The notes: generated from the sequence alone by a model not told the origin. 64,000 nucleotides of DNA from Pirellulaceae bacterium (GCA_029243025.1 JAQWSU010000039.1:1-64000), one strand, 5' to 3'; positions 1-8,342 are shown, counted from the first letter of the stretch. Made by a program: numbers and translations.

Positions 1-305
1 AATGTCCAGTTTGCCATCTCGGCATTCAAATTGCCATCAGGCCGTCACGGCGGCGGTAGATGCGACTGCGACAATCTGGGTCGCGAGAACCCAGTTCGAT
101 GTCGCGCCGGCTGCTAACCAACTTCAAGAAAGTTCGAGGAGCGTTGGTTACCTCCGAGTCACCGTGGAGGTCTCGAACTTTTGCAAAGCATTGCTGGTTC
201 ACGACTTCGGGAATGGGGTCGCGCGCGCGTCGTTACGAAGAGCGTTTGGAAAGGGGAGCCTTTTAAAACGGATGCCCATTCCCGCATCCCGCAAACGTGT
301 TAACC
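1..305. other. Left edge, no assignable gene
   Basis: A short frame open from the window edge ends with a TAA at 115 and could be the 3' end of a gene lying outside; its last residues are Cys/Gly/Arg-rich (GGGRCDCD) but not recognisable. A strong terminator follows at 306, which suggests that a plus-strand transcript does end here. Nothing else is supported. Confidence 0.4.
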
Positions 306-333
306 AGGCCGAAGCAAACGCTTCGGCCTTTTT
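306..333 (+). terminator. Rho-independent terminator
   Basis: A perfect 10-bp stem (AGGCCGAAGC / GCTTCGGCCT) closes a 4-nt AAAC loop and runs directly into five T residues. It would end transcription coming from the left window edge. No intact gene inside the window lies directly upstream. Confidence 0.8.
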
Positions 334-843
334 GCGTTTGAGCCCCGGATTTCCGGGCTATCTATCAAGACTCGCGGCGATTCTCGCTTGTAGCGTCTCG
401 AAAGGCCCCAGCTTCGAGAAAGCCCTTTCTCGCTCGCCACCCCGGATGAGACAAAGCACCCTCTCTCTTTCTCTGGGTTAATACTGACACTCTGGTTAAC
501 ACTCTGCGCGCGAAAGCGCAACATCGAGAGTTTGCCGTCGCAAAAGGTACAGAGAGTTCGAGAGTTTTTATACTGGTTTCCGCTGCGAGACAAATGGTCT
601 CAAGCTCTCTGGCCGACTGAAGCGACGAGATTTGCCGTGGACAAGACATTGCGAACTTTTGATTCTCACGAAGAAGCTGAGAGCCCACTCGACCGTCTCT
701 GATCTCGCGCCTTCACTAGGTTAAATTCGAGTGATATCACGGTTCGCTTCCCAGGATAACAGGCCAACTTCGCTGAATCGCTGGCCGCAACCCGGTGATT
801 TTGGACGTTATGCCGTAAATCAAAATGGGCTCCACCTATCGTT
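334..843. other. Intergenic, nothing recognised
   Basis: Open frames on both strands here are arginine/serine-rich and overlap one another, as expected of non-coding GC-rich DNA. No motif, repeat or RNA gene was recognised. Confidence 0.5.
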
Positions 844-1083
844 TTATCGTCGAACCGCGCGAGCCATCACCGATCCTTGAGTGGTTCCGGGAGTCTGCTT
901 TTCCTTTAGTTGCCCGTCGTAGTTCGACTTGGCTTTTTCATCGAGCAGGCAAACCCGTGCGGCTGAAACTTCGTTAAGCAATCGCTCGGCCAGTTCAGCA
1001 TCAGGTCCGGATTGATACTTATTTGGGTTACTAGGTTCTTCAGGGTGTTCAGGTCGATCGCGTTTAGTACTGTCATTATTCAT
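844..1083 (-). CDS. Small protein with planctomycete LLDEKAKSNYD motif
   Basis: A 79-residue protein starting at an ATG (MNNDSTKRD) that overlaps the stop of the upstream HTH gene by 8 nt, so the two are probably translated together. Its centre, ending in ARVCLLDEKAKSNYDGQLKE, resembles the J-domain-like segment seen in many planctomycete proteins (pattern LL..V..ARVCLLD..K...YD..L), which here stands almost alone. The rest is charged and probably disordered. The function is unknown; a partner or antagonist of the HTH protein is only an inference from the overlap. Confidence 0.55.
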   Translation of the reverse strand: MNNDSTKRDRPEHPEEPSNPNKYQSGPDAELAERLLNEVSAARVCLLDEKAKSNYDGQLKEKQTPGTTQGSVMARAVRR

Positions 1084-1321
1084 CTGTCCTTTCGTTGTTA
1101 GGTGGTCTACCTCTACTTCGAGTCGACCGTATTTGGATCTCGCAGCCGATCGCCTCGGCAAGCTGTTCGCAGGACTCGACGGAAAGCCCCGCCTCGCCGT
1201 TCCGGAACCGGCGTAGTGCCCGTAGGTCTAATCCGGAGTCACGAGCAGTGTGCGAGAGATTGGCGACATTTTTTAGTCGCATCCTCAATTGCTTGAAGGT
1301 GTTTAGTTGTTTTGTGCTCAT
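1076..1321 (-). CDS. HTH (XRE-like) DNA-binding protein
   Basis: An 81-residue protein. Residues about 18-62 fit a Cro/C1-type helix-turn-helix: a first helix around VANLSHTARDSGL, a recognition helix LRALRRFRNGEAGLS, then SCEQLAEAIGCEI, a usual ending of such domains. The C-terminus is basic and Arg/Pro-rich. It is the first gene of a two-gene minus-strand unit and overlaps the next gene by 8 nt. An inverted repeat sits 28 nt upstream of its start codon and could be its operator. Such small pairs occur in phage remnants and in antitoxin systems, but no toxin is recognisable here. Confidence 0.7.
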   Translation of the reverse strand: MSTKQLNTFKQLRMRLKNVANLSHTARDSGLDLRALRRFRNGEAGLSVESCEQLAEAIGCEIQIRSTRSRGRPPNNERTDE

Positions 1322-1348
1322 GTCAGTTAGACGTATTGCGAGGGTAAA

Positions 1349-1370
1349 AGTCCCCTCGTTCTTGGGGACT
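1349..1370. promoter_or_regulatory. Inverted repeat upstream of the HTH gene
   Basis: A 7-bp inverted repeat (AGTCCCC ... GGGGACT) with an 8-nt spacer lies 28 nt upstream of the start of the minus-strand HTH gene. Its position fits an autoregulatory operator or a leader hairpin. On the minus strand it is followed by TTTTA, so weak attenuation is also possible. Confidence 0.4.
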
Positions 1371-1813
1371 GTTTAGGTTTTTTTACGGGGACAATGGAGG
1401 GTAGGAGGGCCACGTGAATTACAGTCTGATGACATAGATTCAGTACAAAAACGGGCTTTTCCGCCTCGGGCGGGCCCCCCGAAGCGTGGCCCGAAAATAT
1501 TGTTAGAGCTCCCCCCATGGGCTCCTGAGAGCCGTTTTAAGCGATTCGTGAATTTCGAAAGACTCTGTGAAACAAGGGGTTTCTTATCAGGGCGAGTACA
1601 TAGGCATCGGTAGAGGTGCGATTGGACGTTGGCGGGTCCAGGTGGTTTTGAGCGGGCGAGTCGGAATCAGTCCTGGAGTTTCCTGCGACTTTGATGGCTC
1701 TCGGTTCTCTCTGTGTAAATGGGGCACCTGGGGGGTCTGCGCGTATTGATGCCGACCCACAGTACTGTTATCGTTGGGGCAGTTGAAGGCGTAGAGTATC
1801 ACCGAGAATTTGA
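1371..1813. other. Intergenic, promoter region only
   Basis: No gene recognised. The segment must carry the promoter of the HTH pair at its left end and possibly that of the FYVE-protein gene at its right end. The open frames present are short and of low-complexity composition. Confidence 0.5.
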
Positions 1814-1915
1814 GACATCATCATAGCCAGACTGTCTTTCCTTTCAATTGGCGTCGTTCTCATTGTTGGGATGGCAGGCAATGTCCAGGCATCGTTAGAG
1901 CAATCTCAGCGGCTA
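1814..1915 (+). pseudogene. Out-of-frame signal-peptide segment
   Basis: In the frame one base later than the FYVE gene the sequence reads ARLSFLSIGVVLIVGMAG then NVQA and SLEQSQRL before a TGA at 1913-1915. This is a textbook secretion signal with an AxA-like cleavage site, but it has no ATG, GTG or TTG start in frame (a TGA precedes at 1811). It may be the original N-terminus of the FYVE protein, separated by indels, or a leftover of another gene. Confidence 0.4.
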
Positions 1916-3135
1916 TGAAGATTTCTTTAGTGCCCTCCCCCGAACAGGCCAAAATGGTAAACCCAATTAAGGATCGATCCGGCAATGTAGCCAGAGCTAT
2001 AGACAGTGCTATTGGAGGTTGCATCCGGGACATCCAGCGAAATATCGGAGTATGGCATAGGCTGAACTCCTCATATACATATTCTCAATTGAGGAATTTG
2101 GAATATGGCGAGTTTTTAAAGATGATGATGAATTGTGCCGCGGAAGCCTCTGGAATGCACCATGAAACACGGTCGCATGGCACCATCGAGAGAAATGCTT
2201 ATAAAGTTGGCGTAAAGGGAATGAAGGGCGTTGCCAAACACGGGCTGGATCACTTTGGAAAGGGCGTGAGATTAGTATCAGTTCCGACGCCGATAGCGCA
2301 TTCGATCTCGTTGGTATCGGTGGGTGGAATAGGAGCCGCGATAGGGCCATGGGTGACTGCCGCCACCATCCTTTGGGAGTATAGCGGCGATATCAACCCA
2401 CAAAATTTACACGACCTAATTGGTAATAATAGTTACAAGTGCAACTGCGGAGCCAATCACGGATCTGAACCGACCGATTGCGACAGTGTCATTCGATGGA
2501 TAATCGATCGCAAAGATTACGATCTCATCTGCACAGCGACATCGATATTTCTGGCTGGCATTCCTAAATTGGTGAAATTTGGGTACCGTTTCTCCCGGAA
2601 GCAGGTGAAAAAAGTCAGATGGGTTCCTGACGGGACGGCAGTTTACGCCTCTCCCGGGATCGGGGCATCTTGGAATCCTGATACTGATAAATGTGAGTCA
2701 TGCGGGGAACCCTTTAAAGACCGTTCATTAATTGGAATGAAAGGACAGAGGCACCACTGTCGACTGTGCGGCTTTTGTTGCTGCAGTAAATGTTGCTCCT
2801 ACAAGGGGCCTGTCAAAGATCCTCTAAAGTGTGGAGAGCAAAAACGGCAAGGCGGTGTAAGCAATCAAACGAAACCCAGTAATGAACGCATATGCATTTC
2901 GTGTTTGGCAGACATGAGAAAGCACCGACAGGGGCTCCAGGGGTATCAAACCGGACCCAAAAGAATGTCGCGGTACCTTGTGGACAATGCTATGCCGATG
3001 AAGAATTCCGCTGCCGGTTGCAATCGAGCGGCGGCCGCGATTTATGTTTTAGCCAGGGGGGATGTAAAAAAAATGCTGGCTTCTCTTATCGCGACCGATG
3101 GACACACGGCAGTTGCTCGGTGGGCAAAGATATAA
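1915..3135 (+). CDS. FYVE-type zinc-finger protein
   Basis: A 406-residue protein when started at ATG 1915; the frame is open back to a TTG at 1810, and ATG 1954 is an alternative. A FYVE-like domain is encoded at 2671-2904. It has the WxxD element (WNPD), a CESC pair, the basic signature QRHHCRLCG, a CSKC pair and RICISC, giving four cysteine pairs for two Zn ions. In eukaryotes the RHHCR stretch binds phosphatidylinositol 3-phosphate. Upstream of the finger is a hydrophobic stretch (ISLVSVGGIGAAIGPWV) that could span or insert into a membrane, and a second Cys-containing patch (CNCGANHGSEPTDC). A good signal peptide is encoded just upstream in another frame, so the 5' end may be frameshifted. 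Base composition is more AT-rich than most neighbours. The biological role is unknown. Confidence 0.75.
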   Translation: MKISLVPSPEQAKMVNPIKDRSGNVARAIDSAIGGCIRDIQRNIGVWHRLNSSYTYSQLRNLEYGEFLKMMMNCAAEASGMHHETRSHGTIERNAYKVGVKGMKGVAKHGLDHFGKGVRLVSVPTPIAHSISLVSVGGIGAAIGPWVTAATILWEYSGDINPQNLHDLIGNNSYKCNCGANHGSEPTDCDSVIRWIIDRKDYDLICTATSIFLAGIPKLVKFGYRFSRKQVKKVRWVPDGTAVYASPGIGASWNPDTDKCESCGEPFKDRSLIGMKGQRHHCRLCGFCCCSKCCSYKGPVKDPLKCGEQKRQGGVSNQTKPSNERICISCLADMRKHRQGLQGYQTGPKRMSRYLVDNAMPMKNSAAGCNRAAAAIYVLARGDVKKMLASLIATDGHTAVARWAKI

Positions 3136-3890
3136 GCGCACGTCACTCCATGCTGCCCTTTCCCCTATTCTTGACCTCCCCCCCCCTTAAACGATGCCCC
3201 ATTTAGAGCGAGACTCTTCGGCCAGCGATTTCCTTGAGCAGGCCAACGTTGAATTTGAGCAACAAATGTCGGCCATGGTTTTCCTTTCGTCTGTCGTGTT
3301 GGGCTTTGGCGGGCGTCCTGTCGCTGTGCCTTGAACGTGGAGTCGGTCAACCTGCGGTAGGCTGTACGCACTGAAATGCCGGCGAGAGAGGCCGCATTCT
3401 CGATGTGGTACCCAGAAGCACGAGTGGGGGACTGGTCCCGGACCGGTCATTTAATCGAAGAGTGGTAAACCATTTTCCGTCTAGTACCTGAACGCAGCAC
3501 TCTCGAGAATCGCCCGGCAATTAAACGCAACGTTGCCCGTCGATGTGAATCTTTCACTTGCCGCCCCCATGCTTCGACACACGGTACTAAAGATCGCTGC
3601 AGATGCGAAGCACACTTGCCTGGCCCTGGATATGGCCGGCCATGGTTTCTCGAGGAAGCTGGCAGAGACGTGACCAAGAAAGCTGTTGAGGACTCGTGCT
3701 TCAAAGTCCAGAATGCTCTGAGGAACAGCACGGCTATGCCGCACACAACGCAAAGCCCAGTAGCTTGTCTGTTCGTGTTCGTTCGAGTTTTACTTTCGTT
3801 TTCTTTTGTCAACGTACGTTCGCGTCGTAGTAACCCGATACGAGAGGTTTTTGGTTTGTCGCGCGGCTCCGATATTCGTGTTTCCGGTTG
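3136..3890. other. Eroded intergenic region
   Basis: No intact gene. The left part carries a possible HTH remnant on the minus strand (listed separately). The rest contains only overlapping short frames; one plus-strand stretch starting at 3571 reads LRHTVLKIAADAKHTCLALD before a stop and is helical-looking, but it was not recognised. Confidence 0.5.
3189..3440 (-). pseudogene. Degraded HTH-protein remnant
   Basis: Read on the minus strand, this stretch contains IENAASLAGISVRTAYRRL followed by TDSTFKAQRQDAR. This matches the small planctomycete HTH family with the pattern AA..AG.SERTAYRRL.D..F......R. The frame begins right after a TGA, has no upstream ATG, and loses resemblance after the arginine, so it appears to be a broken copy. 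The assignment rests on about 30 residues only. Confidence 0.3.
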
Positions 3891-4406
3891 CTACTTCAAT
3901 GGAATCTCGGCGCCCTCGTTCTTGGACTTCTGGTAGATCCCCGACATCGCGTTATACGTCTTGCGCAGCTTGGCGATCCATACTTCGAAGTGTTTGCTGT
4001 TGTGTTCATCGCAACTGGCGATCAGAACCTTGATCCCCCAACTGCTCCAGTTGTAGTTCTTTCGTGCGTGCAGATAAAGATGTAGTCCTTGGCTGCTCCA
4101 CGCTTGTCTTGTGCACGTGGTAGAACTTGTGAATGGTGGTGATCTCCTCCCGCATCAGCGGATTGCCTGTTTCGGCGTTCGTCACTGCGATCATCGTGGA
4201 TAGGTTCGACTTCTTCAGTATTACGCCGCCAAACACCTTGTTGCTATTGCGAACGCTTGCTGAGTGAGCGGCACGGTTTCTTTTTTAACGACCGTGAGCA
4301 AGCGATCGATGAACTGAAGTTTTTCCTTGGTGAGCTTGGTGAGATCGGCCTCGGTGGGAATGTCCATCGCGGGCAAATCGGCATGGCCTTCTACGTCCGT
4401 CGACAA
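3891..4406 (-). pseudogene. Frameshifted nucleoside/cytidine deaminase
   Basis: The minus strand reads as pieces of one zinc-dependent deaminase. Piece 1, from an ATG at 4406, contains LTKEKLQFIDRLLTVVKKET. After a frameshift near 4240 the next frame gives NSNKVFGGVILKKSNLSTMI then AVTNAETGNPLMREEI. After further shifts the tail frame gives WGIKVLIASCDEHNSKHFEV and ends in EGAEIPLK with a TAG at 3891. In this family NPL is followed by the catalytic HGE and later by PCxxC. Here HGE is replaced by REE, and the PCxxC segment is missing through an internal deletion. It is therefore dead as a deaminase. The nearest intact relatives would be about 200-residue nucleoside deaminases. Confidence 0.6.
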
Positions 4407-4449
4407 CGTGTGATTTAGTTCTGTCGTTGCACAGTTCCTTCGAGAGTTC

Positions 4450-4478
4450 GGTCCGTCGCTTTAGCCGGACCTTTTTTT
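4450..4478 (+). terminator. Rho-independent terminator
   Basis: A GGTCCG...CGGACC stem with a 10-nt loop is followed by seven T residues. No plus-strand gene precedes it. The stem resembles that of the terminator after the PEP-CTERM gene at 5369, which suggests a lost upstream gene of similar type. Confidence 0.6.
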
Positions 4479-4647
4479 ATGAAGGATCCGATCGTTCGGG
4501 TAATGAAACCGCCGCTTTGGAAAAGAGCGACATTCAAGTTGATAAACCTTTGAAACAGCCAATCACCGAGCTTAGTGTGGAATTTGACGAGGCGAACTCG
4601 AGATTGAAAAAGTTGCATCCTTGAATGAACAGCTTGGAGTAGAAACC

Positions 4648-5337
4648 GTGAAAAACCTAACTTGGAAAACCTACCTCTGGATGATGTGCCTCAGCCTGCT
4701 CATTTCGTCAGCCGATGCAACAGTGATCGTTATCGATGATTTTGAAGACGGCACGGTCGCTTTGCAAGCAACGAACACCTCAAGATATGTTGAATTTAAC
4801 CAACAGGCCACTCCATCCGCGATTGGTGGCTATCGAAACGGCAGAGTTGTGTTGAAGAGCGAGTATCTTTCCGCTGCGGCAAACAGTAATCCGATCCCGG
4901 GTGTCATGGCCTTTTCTTCCGGATCTCAAAGCCTTGCACAATTTGTATTGAGATACGCCGGCAAGGATTATGAGGGCCTGAAGGGAATCGATCTAAGTGA
5001 TGGCGGCACCAACCAAGTCATCAATGTTGACTTTACCTCGGCCGACTTTGGAGCGCAAACCAGTATTATCCTTTTTGACATCGATGAACACTATGCCCGC
5101 ATCGAGCAAGACCTTTCGAGTGGACCGGGCGTCGTCAGCTTCAAGCTTTCCGAATTCGCTACCGAAGGTGTCGACGTGACGGCGATCGATGTAATTGACT
5201 TCATTATCGACGGTGAAGAGAGTGGTGACTACGTCATCGACAGGATCTATGCGACGGTCCCGGAACCAGGCACGATCGCAATCTGGGATCTTTTGGGAGT
5301 CGGGATGGCCTTCTACATTCGTCGAAAACGTGTGTAG
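4648..5337 (+). CDS. PEP-CTERM sorting-domain protein
   Basis: A 229-residue secreted protein. The preferred start is GTG 4648, preceded by a GGAGT Shine-Dalgarno eight bases upstream; an in-frame TTG at 4621 is the alternative. An N-terminal signal peptide (WMMCLSLLISSADA) is followed by a beta-rich body with FEDGTVALQA near the start and IDVIDFIIDGEESGDYVIDR near the end. The tail is a PEP-CTERM signal: VPEPGTIAIWDLLGVGMAFY and then RRKR. In known systems exosortase cleaves there and couples export to extracellular polysaccharide production. The body resembles the carbohydrate-binding-like domains of many planctomycete PEP-CTERM proteins. No exosortase gene is in the window. A terminator follows 31 nt downstream. 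Confidence 0.85.
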   Translation: MKNLTWKTYLWMMCLSLLISSADATVIVIDDFEDGTVALQATNTSRYVEFNQQATPSAIGGYRNGRVVLKSEYLSAAANSNPIPGVMAFSSGSQSLAQFVLRYAGKDYEGLKGIDLSDGGTNQVINVDFTSADFGAQTSIILFDIDEHYARIEQDLSSGPGVVSFKLSEFATEGVDVTAIDVIDFIIDGEESGDYVIDRIYATVPEPGTIAIWDLLGVGMAFYIRRKRV

Positions 5338-5368
5338 TTTTGCTTTCGAACTATTCCTTCAAGATAGC

Positions 5369-5392
5369 GGTCCGCCTATGGCGGACCTTTTT
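5369..5392 (+). terminator. Terminator of the PEP-CTERM gene
   Basis: An 8-bp perfect stem (GGTCCGCC / GGCGGACC) closes a 3-nt loop and is followed by five T residues. It lies 31 nt after the stop codon of the PEP-CTERM gene. Confidence 0.85.
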
Positions 5393-5697
5393 CTGCGCCA
5401 TGACTTGTTGAGGGAGCACCCCAACCATCTCCCCCTCATGGGAAGGTCGAACGGTAATTTTGCTTGCGATTAGATGTGATGATGCATCCCTACTGGTTTT
5501 GTGCGATGCGACTTCCAAACAGCGAATTTCTGCTTGTTGTGGTACGCTCTAGATCGGCGTGGAGAATATACAGGAAATGACAAATGAATTGCGGATGTTG
5601 CCGGAAAAACTAAGCCGCATTTCGTTTCGATCCCTTCGCGTTCACAGAATCGAATCGGTCGGGTGAAAACTGATCTCTCCCAACTCTTTAGGAAAAC
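5393..5697. other. Intergenic upstream of pectate-lyase gene
   Basis: No gene recognised. It holds the promoter region of the pectate-lyase-like gene, whose start is preceded by an AGGAAA Shine-Dalgarno-like sequence at about 5690. Confidence 0.5.
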
Positions 5698-7107
5698 ATG
5701 ACTGCGATGCGATGTTCGATTGTTTGTTTGATTGTTGTTTTCCTCCTTGTCGGTTGGGACACTCTTAGAGCCTCCGCAAACGAACCACTCCATGTTGGGG
5801 ACAAGAGCGTGCGGACGATCGCCTTCCCTGGAGCGGAGGGATACGGACGATTTGCTCAGGGTGGTCGAGGGGGCGATGTCTATATCGTCACCAACCTGCA
5901 GGATGATGGGAAAGGTTCCCTGCGATATGGCATCGAAAATCAATCGGGGCCACGAACCATTGTGTTTGCTTTATCAGGCACCATCGCACTGAAGTCTGAA
6001 CTAAGAATTACGCAATCTCATCTGACCATTGCCGGTCAAACTGCTCCCGGTGATGGTATTTGTATCAGGGATCACGGACTCAAGTTGAAGGAAGTTCGGG
6101 ACATCATCATGAGGTACATCAGGATCAGGATGGGAGATCAAAACAAAGGTTCTTCCAGCGGTGGTGATTGCATCACCAGTTCAAACATCTCTGACGTTGT
6201 TTTTGATCATATTTCTGCCGGATGGGGTATCGATGCGATCCATGACAATCGCGAGGGAGGCAATTTCACGCTGCAATGGTCGATTTATGGGGAAACGTTG
6301 CACGACACCATTCATTATGAAGGGGCGCCTCATTCAAAGCTGGGCTCTTTCCGAGAAACAACGAAAAATATAAGCCTTCATCACAATTTGCTTCACTCAA
6401 CTCATGACCGACATCCAAGCATGGGAGGTGGATATGACACGCCGGCCGATATGGTTATCGATTTTCGTAATAACCTGATTTACAACTCGGGTGGGCAAAC
6501 CAACTTGGGAAGTGGTCGCCGAAACGTAATTAATAATTTTTATAAAAATGGACCGGAGACGAAAGCGAATAAGCTGCCAATCAGGATTAAAGCAAAGTCG
6601 GGCAAGGGACCGAATCCAACCGGATTTGCATCGGGTAATCTCTTTACCTGGAATCAGGATTGGACGGATGACAATTACTCAGCAATCCAATATGAACAAG
6701 ACGGTGACAAGTATCTAAGCACCAACCAGGCAGTATGGGAACTGCCGGGTGAACTGGTTTTGGGTGCTGATAAACCTGTGACCGATTCGGCTGAAGAGGC
6801 GTATCACAAAGTCCTCCGATATGCCGGCGCATCGGACAGTCGGGATGCGTGTGATGAACGCATCGTAAAAGAGGTGAAAACAGCTACCGGACGGATCCCC
6901 GACTCTCAGCAGGAAGTGGGTGGATGGCCTACGTTAAAATCGCTGCCTGCACCAAGGGACGTGGACCAAGATGGGATGGCTGATGCTTGGGAAACAGCAA
7001 ATGGACTCAATCCAAATGATGCTGAGGACAGGAACGAGGACCGGGACGCGGATGGATTCACCAATCTTGAAGAGTACATGAATAGCCTTGTAAAAATTCC
7101 CCGATAA
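5698..7107 (+). CDS. Secreted pectate-lyase-like beta-helix protein
   Basis: A 469-residue protein with a signal peptide (IVCLIVVFLLVGW, then ASAN). The mature part starts with AFPGAEGYGRFAQGGRGGDV, the hallmark opening of polysaccharide lyase family 1-type pectate lyases in Bacteroidetes and Planctomycetes, followed by TNLQDDGKGSLRYGI and TIAGQTAPGDGICIRDHGL. Parallel beta-helix repeats continue to about residue 330 (ISLHHNLLHSTHDRHPSMGG). The tail (DVDQDGMADAWE ... EDRDADGFTNLEEYMN) has calcium-binding DxDxDG repeats as in thrombospondin type 3 or dockerin-like linkers. It probably cleaves or binds pectin-like algal or plant polysaccharide outside the cell. It stands alone with its own Shine-Dalgarno site. 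Catalytic residues were not assigned by eye, so a binding role is possible. Confidence 0.85.
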   Translation: MTAMRCSIVCLIVVFLLVGWDTLRASANEPLHVGDKSVRTIAFPGAEGYGRFAQGGRGGDVYIVTNLQDDGKGSLRYGIENQSGPRTIVFALSGTIALKSELRITQSHLTIAGQTAPGDGICIRDHGLKLKEVRDIIMRYIRIRMGDQNKGSSSGGDCITSSNISDVVFDHISAGWGIDAIHDNREGGNFTLQWSIYGETLHDTIHYEGAPHSKLGSFRETTKNISLHHNLLHSTHDRHPSMGGGYDTPADMVIDFRNNLIYNSGGQTNLGSGRRNVINNFYKNGPETKANKLPIRIKAKSGKGPNPTGFASGNLFTWNQDWTDDNYSAIQYEQDGDKYLSTNQAVWELPGELVLGADKPVTDSAEEAYHKVLRYAGASDSRDACDERIVKEVKTATGRIPDSQQEVGGWPTLKSLPAPRDVDQDGMADAWETANGLNPNDAEDRNEDRDADGFTNLEEYMNSLVKIPR

Positions 7108-7514
7108 GAGATGCTTCGCGGAGCAGGCTCGGATTGAGCGGTCAGACTGAAAAGCGACTCGCTATCAAGCCTTGTGGATGTCTCAGCACAAAAAAGGCAC
7201 CTTTTTCAACGCAGGGGAATTCGTGAGATCGGCAGCTAGCTGGTGGCCATTTATTGCGCTCGGCCGTTGCCATGCGTGCAGGCGTGTTGCTCTTTCACCC
7301 TTCGGTCGATTTCCGCTCGTGGGTGGCTTCGCCGATTTTTCTGGAAAGTGCAGTTTCTAAAGGATTGGCGTTCAATGCACGAAGGAGCAAAATGTCGCTG
7401 CTCGTGATTTCCTTAACGCCCAATAGCCTGGAACCGTCGAGTAAACTATCACGATGGCAAAAAGAAAGCCGAAAAACCGGCTCAAAAAAATCAACTCGCA
7501 ACTGGAAGTACAGA
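7108..7514. other. Intergenic with a tiny upstream reading frame
   Basis: No full gene. A 24-codon plus-strand frame (ATG 7454 to TAG 7526-7528; MAKRKPKNRLKKINSQLEV...) overlaps the start of the HAD gene in another frame. It is strongly basic and might act as a translational leader, but it may be chance. Confidence 0.35.
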
Positions 7515-8342
7515 ATGATGAAACGTAGACACTTGCTAATGGCTGGAACTGCTCTCGCCTTGACGCCACTCAGAAACGTGACGCCTGCTCACGCATCTCC
7601 CGCTGAACAGAAAGCGAAGAAGGGGGAGCGATTTGATTCCATCAAAGCTCTCACGTTTGATGTTTTTGGCACCGTCGTTGACTGGCGTTCGTCAATCATC
7701 CGAGAGGGGCAGTTGTTGTCGCAAGAGAAGTCGCTCGAGGTGGATTGGCCTAAATTTGCCGACCGCTGGAGGGATGGTTACATGCCAGTCATGCAGCGCG
7801 TACGAGAGGGGCAATTGCCATATTCCAAGATTGACGTCCTGCATCGCCTGATACTGGACGGCCTCATCAAAGATTTTGGGCTCGAGGGACTTTCTCCCAG
7901 CGAAGTGGATCACCTGAATCGTGTTTGGCATCGTCTTATGCCTTGGCCGGACTCCGTGCCAGGGCTGAATCGTCTTCGTGGGCGTTTTGTCGTTTCAAGT
8001 CTTTCGAATGGTAACGTATCGCTACTTGTCAACATGGCAAAGAATGCTGGGATACCGTGGGACTGCGTCCTTTCCGCCGAACTCACTGGACATTACAAAC
8101 CTGACAAAGAAGTCTATGTGAAAGCAGCCGATCTGCTTGGATTAGAGCCAAGTGAGGTCATGATGGTTGCTGCTCATCCGATCGATCTTCGCGCGGCTGC
8201 CAAAGTTGGATATCGAACTGCTCTCGTGCTTCGACCTTTGGAACGCGGTCCGGATCGTGGCCTTTATTTCGAGCCGGATCCAAGTGAATTCGACTTAACG
8301 GTGAATGACTTCTGGGATCTAGCCAAGCAATTGGGGGCCTGA
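7515..8342 (+). CDS. Exported haloacid dehalogenase-type hydrolase
   Basis: A 275-residue HAD-superfamily protein starting at tandem ATGs (7515/7518), with GGAAG eight bases upstream. The N-terminus MMKRRHLLMAGTALALT looks like a Tat-type or Sec signal, so the enzyme is probably periplasmic. Motif I is TFDVFGTVVDWR (nucleophile Asp in DVFGT), motif II is SSLSNGN, the motif III lysine is in HYKPDKEVY, and motif IV is AAHPIDLRAA. This set is that of type II (L-2-) haloacid dehalogenases. Type II enzymes usually have AAHNxDL, here AAHPIDL, so substrate preference may differ. Likely reaction: hydrolysis of a 2-halo acid, or a phosphatase-like reaction. It converges on the giant CotH gene. Confidence 0.8.
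   Translation: MMKRRHLLMAGTALALTPLRNVTPAHASPAEQKAKKGERFDSIKALTFDVFGTVVDWRSSIIREGQLLSQEKSLEVDWPKFADRWRDGYMPVMQRVREGQLPYSKIDVLHRLILDGLIKDFGLEGLSPSEVDHLNRVWHRLMPWPDSVPGLNRLRGRFVVSSLSNGNVSLLVNMAKNAGIPWDCVLSAELTGHYKPDKEVYVKAADLLGLEPSEVMMVAAHPIDLRAAAKVGYRTALVLRPLERGPDRGLYFEPDPSEFDLTVNDFWDLAKQLGA

Noticed and set aside
2-481. 159-codon plus-strand frame at the left edge
   Set aside because: A strong terminator lies inside it, composition is unlike a protein, and no motif is present.
3447-3936. Overlapping frames on both strands in the eroded region
   Set aside because: Neither strand shows a consistent domain; stops and frame changes appear wherever a helical stretch begins.
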